Source: Spyradenecus sp045634445
Lineage (GTDB): Bacteria > Verrucomicrobiota > Kiritimatiellia > RFP12 > DVOR01
Length of the DNA: 15,814 nucleotides
Assembly (NCBI GenBank): GCA_045634445.1
Contig: JAZRAG010000011.1
Span: forward strand, 1 to 15,814
Direction of reading: 5' to 3'
Positions 6,611 to 14,900 of this stretch are shown piece after piece; position 1 is the stretch's first letter; each line of letters begins with the position of its first letter. The translations under genes and the position numbers were made by a program. Below the pieces are notes generated by a model. It was not told the DNA's origin. It did no database searches and saw only the letters and a program-made list of their open reading frames with translations.

Positions 6611-8266
6611 ACCTGTGGAAGCGTTGCCCACGAGTTTGGCATAACGCTTTAACCAACCCGTGACTTGACGTTCGGGCCAGGGCTGTGCCACGGCACGACG
6701 TGCTGCGATTTCTTCTTCTGTGAGCGCCACTTCGAGGAGGTTGTTGGGGATGTCGATATTGATGGTATCGCCATCTTGAACCAAACCAATGATGCCGCCT
6801 TCTGCTGCTTCAGGCGAGACGTGACCAATGCAAGCACCGTGTGTAGCGCCAGAGAAGCGTCCGTCGGTGATGAGTGCCACCTTTTCGCCGAGGCCTGCAC
6901 CGATGATGTAAGCGGTAGGTGCGAGCATTTCCTGCATGCCAGGGCCGCCCTTCGGACCTTCGCCACGAATGACCACGACATGTCCTGCGCGCACTTTGCC
7001 TGCGAGAATGCCTTCGCATGCTTCTTCTTGGGAGTTGAAGCAAATGGCTTCACCAGAGAATTTGAGCATAGAGGCGTAGACGCCTGCGCGCTTTACGATT
7101 GCGCCCTGTTGGGCGAGGTTACCGTGAAGTACAGAGAGGCCGCCATCCTGAGAGTAGGGCGCTTCTAAGGTGCGAATGACGTCAGTGTCGGTGATTTCTG
7201 CTGCGGCAGCGATTTCGCCGAGCGTCTTGCCGCTCACGGTCTGCTTCGTGAAGTCAATCAAGCCGTCGCGTTCGCTCAAACGCTTCAAGATGCCAGAGAT
7301 ACCGCCGGCGCGATCAACGTCAACCATGTGATAGGCGCAGCTGGGAGCCACTTTGCAGACGTGCGGGGTGCGCTTCGAAATCATATCGATGCGGCGCAAG
7401 TCGTAGTCGATACCAGCTTCGTGTGCGAAAGCAAGCGTGTGCAACACAGTATTGGAGCTGCCACCCATTGCCATATCAAGCGCGAAGGCGTTGTCAATGG
7501 CGGTGCGGTCAATGAGTTCGCGAGGTAAGGGACCTCCAGCCTTGGCCATTTCAACAGCGCGACGTGCTGCAGTCTTCCAAAGCTCTTGGCGGCGAGGATC
7601 AACGGCAGGGATTGTGCCATTGCCAGGGAGGGCCAAGCCGAGGACTTCGCAGAGGCAGTTCATGGAGTTAGCTGTGAACATGCCAGAACAGGAGCCGCAT
7701 CCAGGGCAGGAGGTGGCTTCAATTTCATCAAGCTGTTCTTCGGTAATTTTACCATTCTTGTATTCTGCAACGGCTTCAAAGACGGTGTTGAGGTCGGAGT
7801 CCTTGCCCGTGAGAGGGTGCTTACCGGGGAGCATGGGGCCGCCCGAAGCGAAGACTGCAGGAATGTTGACGCGCAATGCGGCCAAAATCATGCCAGGAAC
7901 GATCTTGTCGCAGTTGGGGATGCAGACCATTGCGTCGAAGCAGTGGGCGCGGAGCATGGTTTCTACGGTGTCAGCGATGAGCTCGCGGCTGGGTAAGCTC
8001 ATCTTCATCCCTTGGTGCCCCATGGCGATACCGTCGCAAACGGCGATTGTGTCAAATTCGAAGGGTACACCACCTGCGGCGCGAATTTCTTCCTTTACGA
8101 TTTCATTGACGGTGCGCAAGTGGCAGTGGCCAGGGACGATGTCGGTGTACGAGGAGCACACTGCGATGAAGGGCTTCTTGAAATCTTCCTTTTGTACGCC
8201 CGTTGCGCGGATCAAAGAACGGTGAGGGGCACGCTGATAGCCAGATTTGATGGTATCGCTAATCAT
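6596..8266 (-). CDS. ilvD: Dihydroxy-acid dehydratase
   Basis: IlvD removes water from 2,3-dihydroxy-3-methyl acids to give the keto acid precursors of valine, isoleucine and leucine, using an iron-sulfur cluster and magnesium. The 556-residue product is full length. Visible are SYTDIVPGH (39-47), AVCDGIAMGH (75-84), LPSRELIADT (91-100), CIPNCDK (115-121, with C115, C119 and the D120-K121 pair), and SCPGCGSCSGMFTANS (186-201). Near the C-terminus stand RGEGPKGGPGM and DGRFSGATHG, which carries the catalytic serine. Cluster ligands probably come from the CIPNC and CPGCGSC cysteines, with C77 as a further candidate. A strong ribosome-binding site, AAGGAGT (8281-8275), sits eight bases before ATG 8266. 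It heads the leftward set ilvD-scpB-hemW; no other branched-chain gene is nearby. The promoter is not clear; a 22-bp repeat array begins about 170 bases upstream. Confidence 0.97.
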   Translation of the reverse strand: MISDTIKSGYQRAPHRSLIRATGVQKEDFKKPFIAVCSSYTDIVPGHCHLRTVNEIVKEEIRAAGGVPFEFDTIAVCDGIAMGHQGMKMSLPSRELIADTVETMLRAHCFDAMVCIPNCDKIVPGMILAALRVNIPAVFASGGPMLPGKHPLTGKDSDLNTVFEAVAEYKNGKITEEQLDEIEATSCPGCGSCSGMFTANSMNCLCEVLGLALPGNGTIPAVDPRRQELWKTAARRAVEMAKAGGPLPRELIDRTAIDNAFALDMAMGGSSNTVLHTLAFAHEAGIDYDLRRIDMISKRTPHVCKVAPSCAYHMVDVDRAGGISGILKRLSERDGLIDFTKQTVSGKTLGEIAAAAEITDTDVIRTLEAPYSQDGGLSVLHGNLAQQGAIVKRAGVYASMLKFSGEAICFNSQEEACEGILAGKVRAGHVVVIRGEGPKGGPGMQEMLAPTAYIIGAGLGEKVALITDGRFSGATHGACIGHVSPEAAEGGIIGLVQDGDTINIDIPNNLLEVALTEEEIAARRAVAQPWPERQVTGWLKRYAKLVGNASTGATLS

Positions 8267-8437
8267 AATCTTTTACTCCTTAATAAATAGATAATCGTCC
8301 ATTATTCTAACAAACTCTCTTCATTGGGTGGAGGTGAAAGCAAAAGAATTTATGGGAATAAGAGATTTATTTTACGTTATTTAGGGTGGGGAAAAAGCGT
8401 GTGTGAAGTTTCTTTGAGATGTGTTTAGGACTGGTGG

Positions 8438-8547
8438 GCTTTTGATTACAAAAAGAGCCGTTTTTGAAAAAGGCTTGTTTTGAAGATGAAAACAACCTCT
8501 TTTGAAAATGAAAAAGGGTTGTTTTGAATCGCAAAAAGGCTTGTTTT
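8438..8547. repeat. Second 22-bp tandem array, opposite orientation to the one at 1467-1554
   Basis: Units start at 8438, 8460, 8482, 8504 and 8526, again exactly 22 bases apart. On the reverse strand units 8460-8481 and 8526-8547 carry the same 15-mer AAAACAAGCCTTTTT found twice in the first array. Unit 8504-8525 carries AAAACAACCCTTTTTC. Unit 8482-8503 carries AAAACAACCT on the forward strand, so it appears inverted within the array. Unit 8438-8459 is diverged. The array lies just upstream of the uppP promoter. Confidence 0.85.
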
Positions 8548-8581
8548 CAAAATCGCGTTTAATGCACTCAGTAGATTGTGC

Positions 8582-8594
8582 TATACTTTCGCGT
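8582..8594 (+). promoter_or_regulatory. Predicted -10 box of uppP, placed for a leaderless transcript
   Basis: TATACT (8582-8587, 5/6 match) is followed by seven bases and then the uppP ATG at 8595. Transcription normally starts about seven bases after the -10 box, so the mRNA would begin at or next to the A of the start codon. No SD motif is present. The -35 region (around 8559-8564, TTAATG) is weak. Confidence 0.6.
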
Positions 8595-9398
8595 ATGAAT
8601 ACATACATTCAAATGACGGTATTGGCCATTGTTCAGGGGCTAACTGAATTTTTACCTGTGAGCTCTTCGGGACACTTGGTTTTAGCGCAACATCTTCTCG
8701 GTTTTTCTGCTGCCAGTGGGTTAGGGATTGAGTTACTTCTTCACGGTGGTACACTCGTGGCCGTGTTGTTGTTTTATTGGAAACTGATTGCAGAACTTGT
8801 GACGGGGCTAATTCGCTGTGAAAAGCGGGCTTGGACCTTCGCTATCGCAATTGTGCTTTCGATGATTCCCGCGGTGATTGTGGGACTTACGTGTGAAGAA
8901 CAATTAGAAGCAATGTCCGAATCGCCGTTATTTGTCTGCGGATGCTTGATTTTTACAGGTCTGGTGCTTTTGTCTACGCGTCTTTGGGGGCGTGACAAAG
9001 AGAATGAGGTTACGCCTTTGCGTGGGTTTTTAATGGGATGCGCGCAGGTGATTGCGTTGTTGCCAGGCGTTTCGCGCAGTGGTTCAACGATTTCGATGGC
9101 GCGTTTCTTGGGGATTAAAACCTCTGATGCTGCAGCGTTTTCCTTCTTAATGGTGGTGCCCGTGATTGTGGGTGGTAATTTGTTACACGTGCTGAAGTAC
9201 TTGGGCTCGCCAGAAGAAAGCGCATTTGCGGGATTGACACCAGGTCTTTCAATTGTAGGTTTTGCGGTTTCTGCAGTTGTAGGTTATGCGAGCGTGGCAT
9301 GGATGGTGCGCCTTTTGAATCGTCATGCTTTTTGGCGATTTGGATTCTACTGCTTGGCACTTGGAATTACAGGTGTGATTTGGTTCTCGTGTAAGTAA
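8595..9398 (+). CDS. uppP: Undecaprenyl-diphosphatase UppP/BacA
   Basis: UppP dephosphorylates undecaprenyl diphosphate at the inner membrane to recycle the lipid carrier used for peptidoglycan and other surface polymers; overexpression gives bacitracin resistance. The 267-residue product has the family length and its two catalytic signatures: Q14-GLTE18-FLPVSSSGH27, and LPGVSRSGSTIS at residues 156-167 with the conserved arginine R161. Several hydrophobic helices follow the usual polytopic layout. I choose ATG 8595 because the family motif begins 13 residues later and a -10 box lies seven bases upstream. The in-frame ATG at 8502 would add 31 residues translated from the repeat array. It has no ribosome-binding site, consistent with leaderless translation. 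A strong hairpin follows the stop. Confidence 0.96.
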   Translation: MNTYIQMTVLAIVQGLTEFLPVSSSGHLVLAQHLLGFSAASGLGIELLLHGGTLVAVLLFYWKLIAELVTGLIRCEKRAWTFAIAIVLSMIPAVIVGLTCEEQLEAMSESPLFVCGCLIFTGLVLLSTRLWGRDKENEVTPLRGFLMGCAQVIALLPGVSRSGSTISMARFLGIKTSDAAAFSFLMVVPVIVGGNLLHVLKYLGSPEESAFAGLTPGLSIVGFAVSAVVGYASVAWMVRLLNRHAFWRFGFYCLALGITGVIWFSCK

Positions 9399-9416
9399 TT
9401 TTTGCGCGAAAGAAAG

Positions 9417-9444
9417 ACGTCGCTCAGGTGACCCTGGGCGACGT
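9417..9444. terminator. Bidirectional terminator between uppP and the nucleotidyltransferase gene
   Basis: ACGTCGCTCAGG (9417-9428) pairs with CCTGGGCGACGT (9433-9444) over twelve positions, one of them G-U, around a TGAC loop. TTTGTTTT follows in the uppP direction, giving a good intrinsic terminator. In the other direction TTTCTTTC follows, so it probably also ends the convergent gene. Confidence 0.88.
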
Positions 9445-9466
9445 TTGTTTTGTAATAAACTGCGGC

Positions 9467-11116
9467 TTAAAGCGTAATTACTTTGCGTGCAGAAGCCAAG
9501 AGTGCGGGCCCAATATCCTCCTCTTGCACAATGAGAAGGTCAAAGGTATTCGCTGGTGGATAATCTGCGTTTCCCGCACAATCGGTGACAATGCGATAAA
9601 GACGCGCATGTTCAAGGCTTTTTGCCCCCCACGAAACGCCTGGAAGCACCACTAACGAGGCTTTCCAATTGGCGCACAAATGACGTTGCTCCCATGCGGA
9701 AAGAAGCGGAATTTCGCCATTTTTGCTCAAGACAAATGCCACTTGTTTAGCGCGATTTGAGTGACCAGGTGCTTCTAAGAGCGCTTCAACAAGCAATTCT
9801 GCGCGTGTGGCGCCTTCAAGTTGCTGATCGTAAGCCTTTTTAAGGCGCTTTCCTAACGTTGGACCTGGCTTAAATCCGAGCGCGATAAGGTCCTTGCCTG
9901 TGAGGGCAGGTGGCGGAAGAACAGGTTCATTTGCGAAATCTGCCAAACGCTGTTGCGCTAAATCGTAGAGATCTAACTTCGAATGCGAGGAAAGACAATC
10001 CAAGCGATGAAGTTCAAGTTCAAGTTGAATCGTTTCACGACCTAACATCTGACGAATGGTAGATTCGCGCATACGAGGCAATTCTACAAATTGCATGTGT
10101 TGACGCACAGCCACAGTGACACGTTCAATAGTGGAGAGACTTTCCTTAAAACGGCGTAGAATGGGCTCAACCATTCGTGCGCCAATCGCCGCATGATTCG
10201 GCGTACGATACCATGGAGAACCATCAGGCTTCACGCTCACAATTAAAGCCTTCGGTTTGCCAATGTCATGTAATAATACCGACCAAACCAGTTCAGGTGC
10301 GCGTTTAGGAGGTAATAACTCCAACATCTTCACGGTGTGTTGCCACACATCGCCTTCAGGATGCCAAATGGGGTCTTGCAAACACTTCCTTAAACGAATG
10401 AGTTCTGGGAAAAAGAGCGCAAGTAAACCGCTTTGATAAAACATCTCTAACGCCCTAGAAGGTTGAGCCGTTTCGCACAACGTACGGATAAATTCAGTAC
10501 GAATACGCTCCATACTTACGCATCCTAAGTGCGGAGCCTCAGCTCGAATCGCAGCCCATGTTTCAGGAGCAATCTTCCACCCGCACACAGCAGAGAAGCG
10601 AATCGCACGTAACATGCGTAAACGATCCTCACGAAAACGCGTAATCGGGTCGCCAACCGTTCGTAAAATGCCCGCGTTTAAATCTTCCACACCGCCGACA
10701 TAGTCAATGATCTCTTCCTTCAAAGGGTCATAAAAGAGAGCATTTACCGTAAAGTCGCGACGCAGAGCATCGTGTTCTGCTGTATCATACGTAATAGAAT
10801 CAGGATGACGACCATCTTGATAACCGCCATCAGTTCGAAACGTTGCGACATCATACGAGATGCCATTGATAACTACAAGCATCACACCAAAACTTTTCCC
10901 CACGCCAATACTTTGCGCAGGAAAAAGCGCAGCAACCTCCTCTGGCGTAGCAGAGGTGGCGATATCAATATCCTTTACAGGCGCTTGACGCAATGCATCG
11001 CGCACGCATCCACCCGCAAAATAGGCTTGATAACCATGCGCCTGAAGACGCTCTACAATCGTTTTGGCTTGTTCTACAAGCCGTGTATCTGTTGACAAAA
11101 AGTTCAAAGCAGACAT
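9467..11116 (-). CDS. CCA-adding tRNA nucleotidyltransferase / poly(A) polymerase family, with C-terminal extension
   Basis: The 549-residue product belongs to class II nucleotidyltransferases, which add CCA to tRNA 3' ends or poly(A) to RNA. It has AGGCVRD (34-40), the metal-binding D49-I-D51, RRDFTVNAL (119-127), and GDPITRFREDRLRMLRAIRF (155-174, including the neck-domain RLRMLRAIRF). An HD domain follows with H260 in WQHTV and LLHDIGKP (281-288). The HD domain favours a CCA-adding enzyme of the Cca/HD type, but motifs alone do not separate this from poly(A) polymerase, so I give no symbol. The usual family end, TGKDLIALGFKPGPTLGK, is at 406-423. About 100 further residues (447-549) are not typical, include FDLLIVQEEDIG and are discussed separately. 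The start ATG 11116 is preceded by AGGAG at nine bases. A TATAAT box lies upstream, and the ArsR-type gene is divergent. Confidence 0.9.
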   Translation of the reverse strand: MSALNFLSTDTRLVEQAKTIVERLQAHGYQAYFAGGCVRDALRQAPVKDIDIATSATPEEVAALFPAQSIGVGKSFGVMLVVINGISYDVATFRTDGGYQDGRHPDSITYDTAEHDALRRDFTVNALFYDPLKEEIIDYVGGVEDLNAGILRTVGDPITRFREDRLRMLRAIRFSAVCGWKIAPETWAAIRAEAPHLGCVSMERIRTEFIRTLCETAQPSRALEMFYQSGLLALFFPELIRLRKCLQDPIWHPEGDVWQHTVKMLELLPPKRAPELVWSVLLHDIGKPKALIVSVKPDGSPWYRTPNHAAIGARMVEPILRRFKESLSTIERVTVAVRQHMQFVELPRMRESTIRQMLGRETIQLELELHRLDCLSSHSKLDLYDLAQQRLADFANEPVLPPPALTGKDLIALGFKPGPTLGKRLKKAYDQQLEGATRAELLVEALLEAPGHSNRAKQVAFVLSKNGEIPLLSAWEQRHLCANWKASLVVLPGVSWGAKSLEHARLYRIVTDCAGNADYPPANTFDLLIVQEEDIGPALLASARKVITL

Positions 11117-11157
11117 ACAATTTTACTCCTATTATTTTTATTTCAAACACTTTGTAA

Positions 11158-11173
11158 TGTTCACATATGAACA
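11158..11173. promoter_or_regulatory. Perfect palindrome TGTTCA-N4-TGAACA, candidate operator
   Basis: Two perfect six-base arms flank CATA. The site covers the predicted transcription start of the nucleotidyltransferase gene and lies about 50 bases upstream of the -35 box of the divergent ArsR-type regulator gene. TGAACA/TGTTCA half-sites are typical of ArsR/SmtB operators, although there the arm order is usually TGAACA first. Binding by the neighbouring regulator is inference. Confidence 0.5.
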
Positions 11174-11178
11174 AACAC

Positions 11179-11184
11179 ATTATA
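11179..11184 (-). promoter_or_regulatory. Predicted -10 box of the nucleotidyltransferase gene
   Basis: The reverse strand reads TATAAT at 11184-11179, preceded by TGTG. It is about 62 bases upstream of the ATG at 11116. No good -35 hexamer is visible. The expected start, about 11172, falls at the edge of the TGTTCA-N4-TGAACA palindrome. Confidence 0.55.
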
Positions 11185-11224
11185 CACAATCTATTAGGAA
11201 AATGGGTGAATCATCATTTAAACA

Positions 11225-11253
11225 TTGAAGTACACGTCATTTGATGCTATGAT
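11225..11253 (+). promoter_or_regulatory. Predicted sigma-70 type promoter of the ArsR-type gene
   Basis: TTGAAG (11225-11230) and TATGAT (11248-11253) are exactly 17 bases apart, the best complete promoter in the window (4/6 and 5/6). The start expected near 11260 gives a leader of about 22 bases holding GAGGA (11269-11273), eight bases before ATG 11282. Confidence 0.75.
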
Positions 11254-11281
11254 TTACACAAACAACGTGAGGAAAATCAAG

Positions 11282-11881
11282 ATGGATCAATACGAAGCAG
11301 AAGATTTTCGCCTTAGAGCAGATATTTTTAAAGCATTAGGGCACCCAACGCGTCTCTGGGTGGTAGATTTCCTTGCAGAAGGGCCGCGTTGTGTGACAGA
11401 AATTGTAGAAGGGATTGATGGCGGCGTTTCTGCTGTAAGTCAGCACTTGGCGATTTTGCGTCAGTATGGGATTATCAAAGATATGCGTCGCGGTCGTCAA
11501 ATCTATTACGAACTCGCAGACGAGTCAATCGTTGATTTGTGCACGATGTTGAGCGCCACACAAGCGCGTAAATTGCAAGCGCCACCTCAAAAACGTCGCG
11601 GCCTCACCGAAGGACCGTTGGTGACAGTTCTCGTCTTATCGCTTTCTTTGTCTGCGATTTTATTTGCATTACATCCATACGTGCGTTCGCGTAAAGGGCC
11701 GCCACCGTCTCCTATCGCGTGTATGACTCCTCCGTTAGACGCCCCGATGCTTCCTGTTTCAAGGAATGTTGAACATGAATGGGGCAATCGCTTAGGTTGC
11801 AGTTGTGGGATGACGATGGACGCTGTTCTTGAAGCATTGATTCAATTGGAAGAGTGCCCTCATCAATCCAATAATCCATAA
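11282..11881 (+). CDS. ArsR/SmtB-type regulator with transmembrane helix and C-terminal cysteine cluster
   Basis: The 199-residue product begins with an ArsR-type winged helix (about residues 8-92): ADIFKALGHPTRLWVVDFLA (13-32), recognition helix region GGVSAVSQHLAILRQYGII (47-65), and the wing with RRGRQIYYELAD (69-80). ArsR proteins usually end near 100-120 residues. Here a basic linker (PPQKRR, 101-106) leads to a hydrophobic stretch, GPLVTVLVLSLSLSAILFAL (111-130), predicted to cross the membrane. A proline-rich linker follows (about 138-160), then a cysteine motif: C173-S-C175-GM, and C192 in EECPHQ. Further cysteines are C37 at the start of a DNA-binding helix and C87. A membrane-anchored regulator reading metal, redox state or a ligand on the far side of the membrane is plausible, but no ligand can be named. 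The start at 11282 is set by GAGGA and the promoter; the frame extends upstream to a TTG, but that would overlap the promoter. Confidence 0.8.
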   Translation: MDQYEAEDFRLRADIFKALGHPTRLWVVDFLAEGPRCVTEIVEGIDGGVSAVSQHLAILRQYGIIKDMRRGRQIYYELADESIVDLCTMLSATQARKLQAPPQKRRGLTEGPLVTVLVLSLSLSAILFALHPYVRSRKGPPPSPIACMTPPLDAPMLPVSRNVEHEWGNRLGCSCGMTMDAVLEALIQLEECPHQSNNP

Positions 11882-11900
11882 GCATGCGATAACGACTAAA

Positions 11901-11936
11901 CAAAAGCGCCTCCCTAATGTTAGAGAGGCGCTTTTG
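11901..11936. terminator. Bidirectional terminator between the ArsR-type gene and hrpA
   Basis: CAAAAGCGCCTC (11901-11912) pairs perfectly with GAGGCGCTTTTG (11925-11936), and the loop contains a further CTAA-TG-TTAG stem. The A and T tracts flanking the GC-rich core make it a good intrinsic terminator in both directions, as expected between convergent genes whose stops are about 70 bases apart. Confidence 0.9.
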
Positions 11937-11951
11937 GAATAAGGGTGTGGT

Positions 11952-14900
11952 TTACGGATTGATAACTGAGAGCCAAAGTGCATTAAGCGCCTTTTCGGAA
12001 GTCTTCTCAAATCCTTGCGCTGTCGGGCAGAAGGTTGTCATACGAAGAGATTCAATTGCCCAACGATACTGACTGAGTGCTACAGGATTGTGGCGCGGCA
12101 ACCTGGTTTGTTGCACAAAGTTTAAGTAACGTTCCCAATGAGGACAAATACTTTCCATTTTCTTACGGTCGCCAGAAGGATTGTTACGTGCGCGTTCAAG
12201 ACGTTCGTCAATAGCTTTAAGTAACTGCGGATAACGTTCAAGAATCTCTACCGGTACAATTGAAACAAAGCCGTCAAAGACTAACCACGCGAGTTGATCA
12301 AGCATGTCATCGGTGGTTTCAGGATAAACACCTGTGGCCGTTTGTGCGCGATGTTCCAGGCGTGCGACCTCGGTAAGAATGTAAAGAATACGTCTTCTCC
12401 ACTCCGCCGCAACTGTTGCAATGCGCCCCTTACAAGCAGAGTAGCGAGCCTGTAGTTCGGCATCGGTCTTTGGATCATCGGGATTTCGCAAGAAGGTTTC
12501 TTCAATCACGCGGGTAAACATATCTTGTCCCAATCGCGTGATATCGATTTCAGCTTCTTTAATGAAAGCCTTTACTTGTGGCGTAAGGGAGGGGAATTGA
12601 GAATAATTACTCCAACGGTTTCCACCGAGTTCTTTTAGTTTTTCAATACATTCGCGATGATTGGCCAATCGCGCCATTGCAGGGTCTGCAAGCGTGTCAG
12701 CCTTTGGTGCTGGTGCATGCTTCTGCGTAGCAAAGAGGTCAATGAGCAACTGTAAATTGCGCCCTTGTCCTAAAAGCGTGTTTCCTTGCATGACTTTGAA
12801 GTTCATGCGTAGGTGATCGGGCATCCGATCCTCTTCCCACAATGTTTCATCCACGCGTACACCGCGTTCATCTCTCAAAAGTCTAAAGAGCGTTTCCGTT
12901 AATGGTCGTGCATAGGGCTTTGCCTTCGAGAGAATCATTTCTTGCGTTTCGGTGAGATTTCCCAAAACGTGTCGTACGCGTGATGGCAGTGCGCTCAACA
13001 TCCAAAGAATCTTATCTGGTAACAATCCTGGCACTAACCATTCACTATGCCAATGTGCAAGCAGGTGGAGCGTTTCGGGTGTGGCGATGATACTCACGCC
13101 ATCATCAATGGTTCGTGGCGCATGAATGTAATTCAAAGGGAAGCTTTCGCCACCAACATCTATGCTTTCTGGGAAGTCGTGCAGCGTGGAACTATCCACG
13201 GAGAAAGCTTCACCTTTGAGCGGTAAGGGCGGGCAATGCTTGAGCAATTGCGGCACATTACAGACATGCGTGGGCAAATGCGCCTCGTAGAAGGCGAGAA
13301 GGGCATCGCGCAACGCATCACGATGATTACGTTGTAATGCCATTACTTGTTCAAGAAGGCGTTGTTTACGCCAGTTCGCTTGCAACCATTTAGGCGCATT
13401 GTGAATCGCATCTGGCACGCAGAGCGCATCTGCGATGAAGAAGCGTCGTGCGGCTTCTGGGTCAAGTCGTGAGAGATCGCGCAATCGTCCTGCCGCAATG
13501 GGTAACCCAAAGAGCGTGACGTCTTCGTGAACGCGCACAAAGCCTTTGTCACCATCCCAAAAGGCAGAATGACGATGAACCTTGCAGAGCGGTCCTGCGA
13601 TGGGCTCAATCCAGCGCGGATCAATACACGCGACTGTGCGACCAAAGAGGCGCGAGGTCTCAACTAATTCCCCTGCAAGCACCCATTCGCGCGATTCAGG
13701 AAGTTCATCTGGGCGCGTTGGGCGACGAGGTTGTTGCGGTTTTTGACCTTCTTTTCGCGTTGTTTTTGCAAGCGCACTGCCCGGGAAAAGGGTGAAGCGC
13801 ACGGCAAACGCGCCGCGGTAATCCTTTGCTTCGCGATCGTAATGCCCAATGCGTGATAATAAGCCGCAGAGGAGTGCGCGATGTAATCCGCATTCGCCAC
13901 CTTTGTGTTCGTTTACAAGCATGCGCTTGTCGCGGCAGATTTCTTCTAGTTGGGCGCGGATGTTGGCCCATTCTCGCATTTTGGGATAACTAATAAAGGC
14001 GGCTTTGCAACGTTTGCGTCGCTGTGTTTCGGATGTGCCGAGTGCAGCATCGTGCCACCATGCCCACAGTTTGAGACGACTATTAAAGTCGCTGTTGGCG
14101 CAACGGAATTTGGCGTGCTGCTGATCTGCTTGCGCGGCTTTATCGATTGGGCGTAGAAGTGGGTCGTCACATGCCATTGCCGCCACGACAGTAAGCGCGT
14201 CTCGTAGCGCACATTCGGCGTCTGCGGCTAAGAGAATGCGCGCAAAACGCGGTTCTACAGGGAAGGTCGCGAGCGAACGCCCTACTGGCGTTAAGCGCCA
14301 TTCGCGTGCATCATTGGAGGCATTAGGCGTTAGACGTTGAAGTGCGCCTAATTCTAAGAGTTCGCGATAACCTTCACGGATTGCGGTGCCGGCGGGCGGC
14401 TCTAAGAATGGGAAATCTTCAATGCGCCCTAAATTCAGATCCGCCATTGTCAGAATCACACCTGCAAGGGCGGTGCGTTTAATTTCTGGCGCGGTGTGTG
14501 CTTCGCGGCGGCGATAGTCATCTTCAGCGTAAAGGCGAATACAAGTGCCAGGTCCTACGCGACCGCATCGGCCCATACGCTGACGCGCACTGGCTTGGCT
14601 AATGGGCTCAATGCGTAAGGTCTGAATATGACGCTGCGGTGAATAACGCTTAATACGCGCTACACCTGAGTCAATAACAACGCGGATACCTGGGATGGTG
14701 ACGGATGTTTCTGCCACATTTGTCGCGAGAATAATGCGGCGCAATGAGGAAGGTTTGAAGACGCGTGCTTGTTCACCTTGTGGCAAACTTGCTAAAAGGG
14801 GGAGAATTTCTGTGCGCGGTAAACGGCGTCCTTCCAAAAAGGCCATTGTTTCACGAATATCACGTTCGCCAGGCAAGAAGACCAAAATGTCGCCGGAATC

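Larger units (their letters stand above)
8267..8594. other. Divergent intergenic region, ilvD / uppP
   Basis: The 328 bases contain no protein gene. Next to ilvD is its ribosome-binding site and an AT-rich leader. The centre (about 8300-8430) shows nothing recognisable. A 22-bp tandem array fills 8438-8547, and the uppP -10 box is at 8582-8587. The open frame of uppP continues upstream to about 8502, but that extension is translated repeat. Confidence 0.7.

Noticed and set aside
7437..8225. A 262-codon forward open frame opposite ilvD
   Set aside because: It is an antisense frame of ilvD without recognisable motifs or a ribosome-binding site.
8502..8594. An upstream start for uppP
   Set aside because: The extension is translated repeat array and lies upstream of the likely promoter.
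11225..11281. An upstream start for the ArsR-type gene
   Set aside because: The frame extends through the -35 and -10 boxes of its own promoter; ATG 11282 has the SD motif and begins the family sequence.
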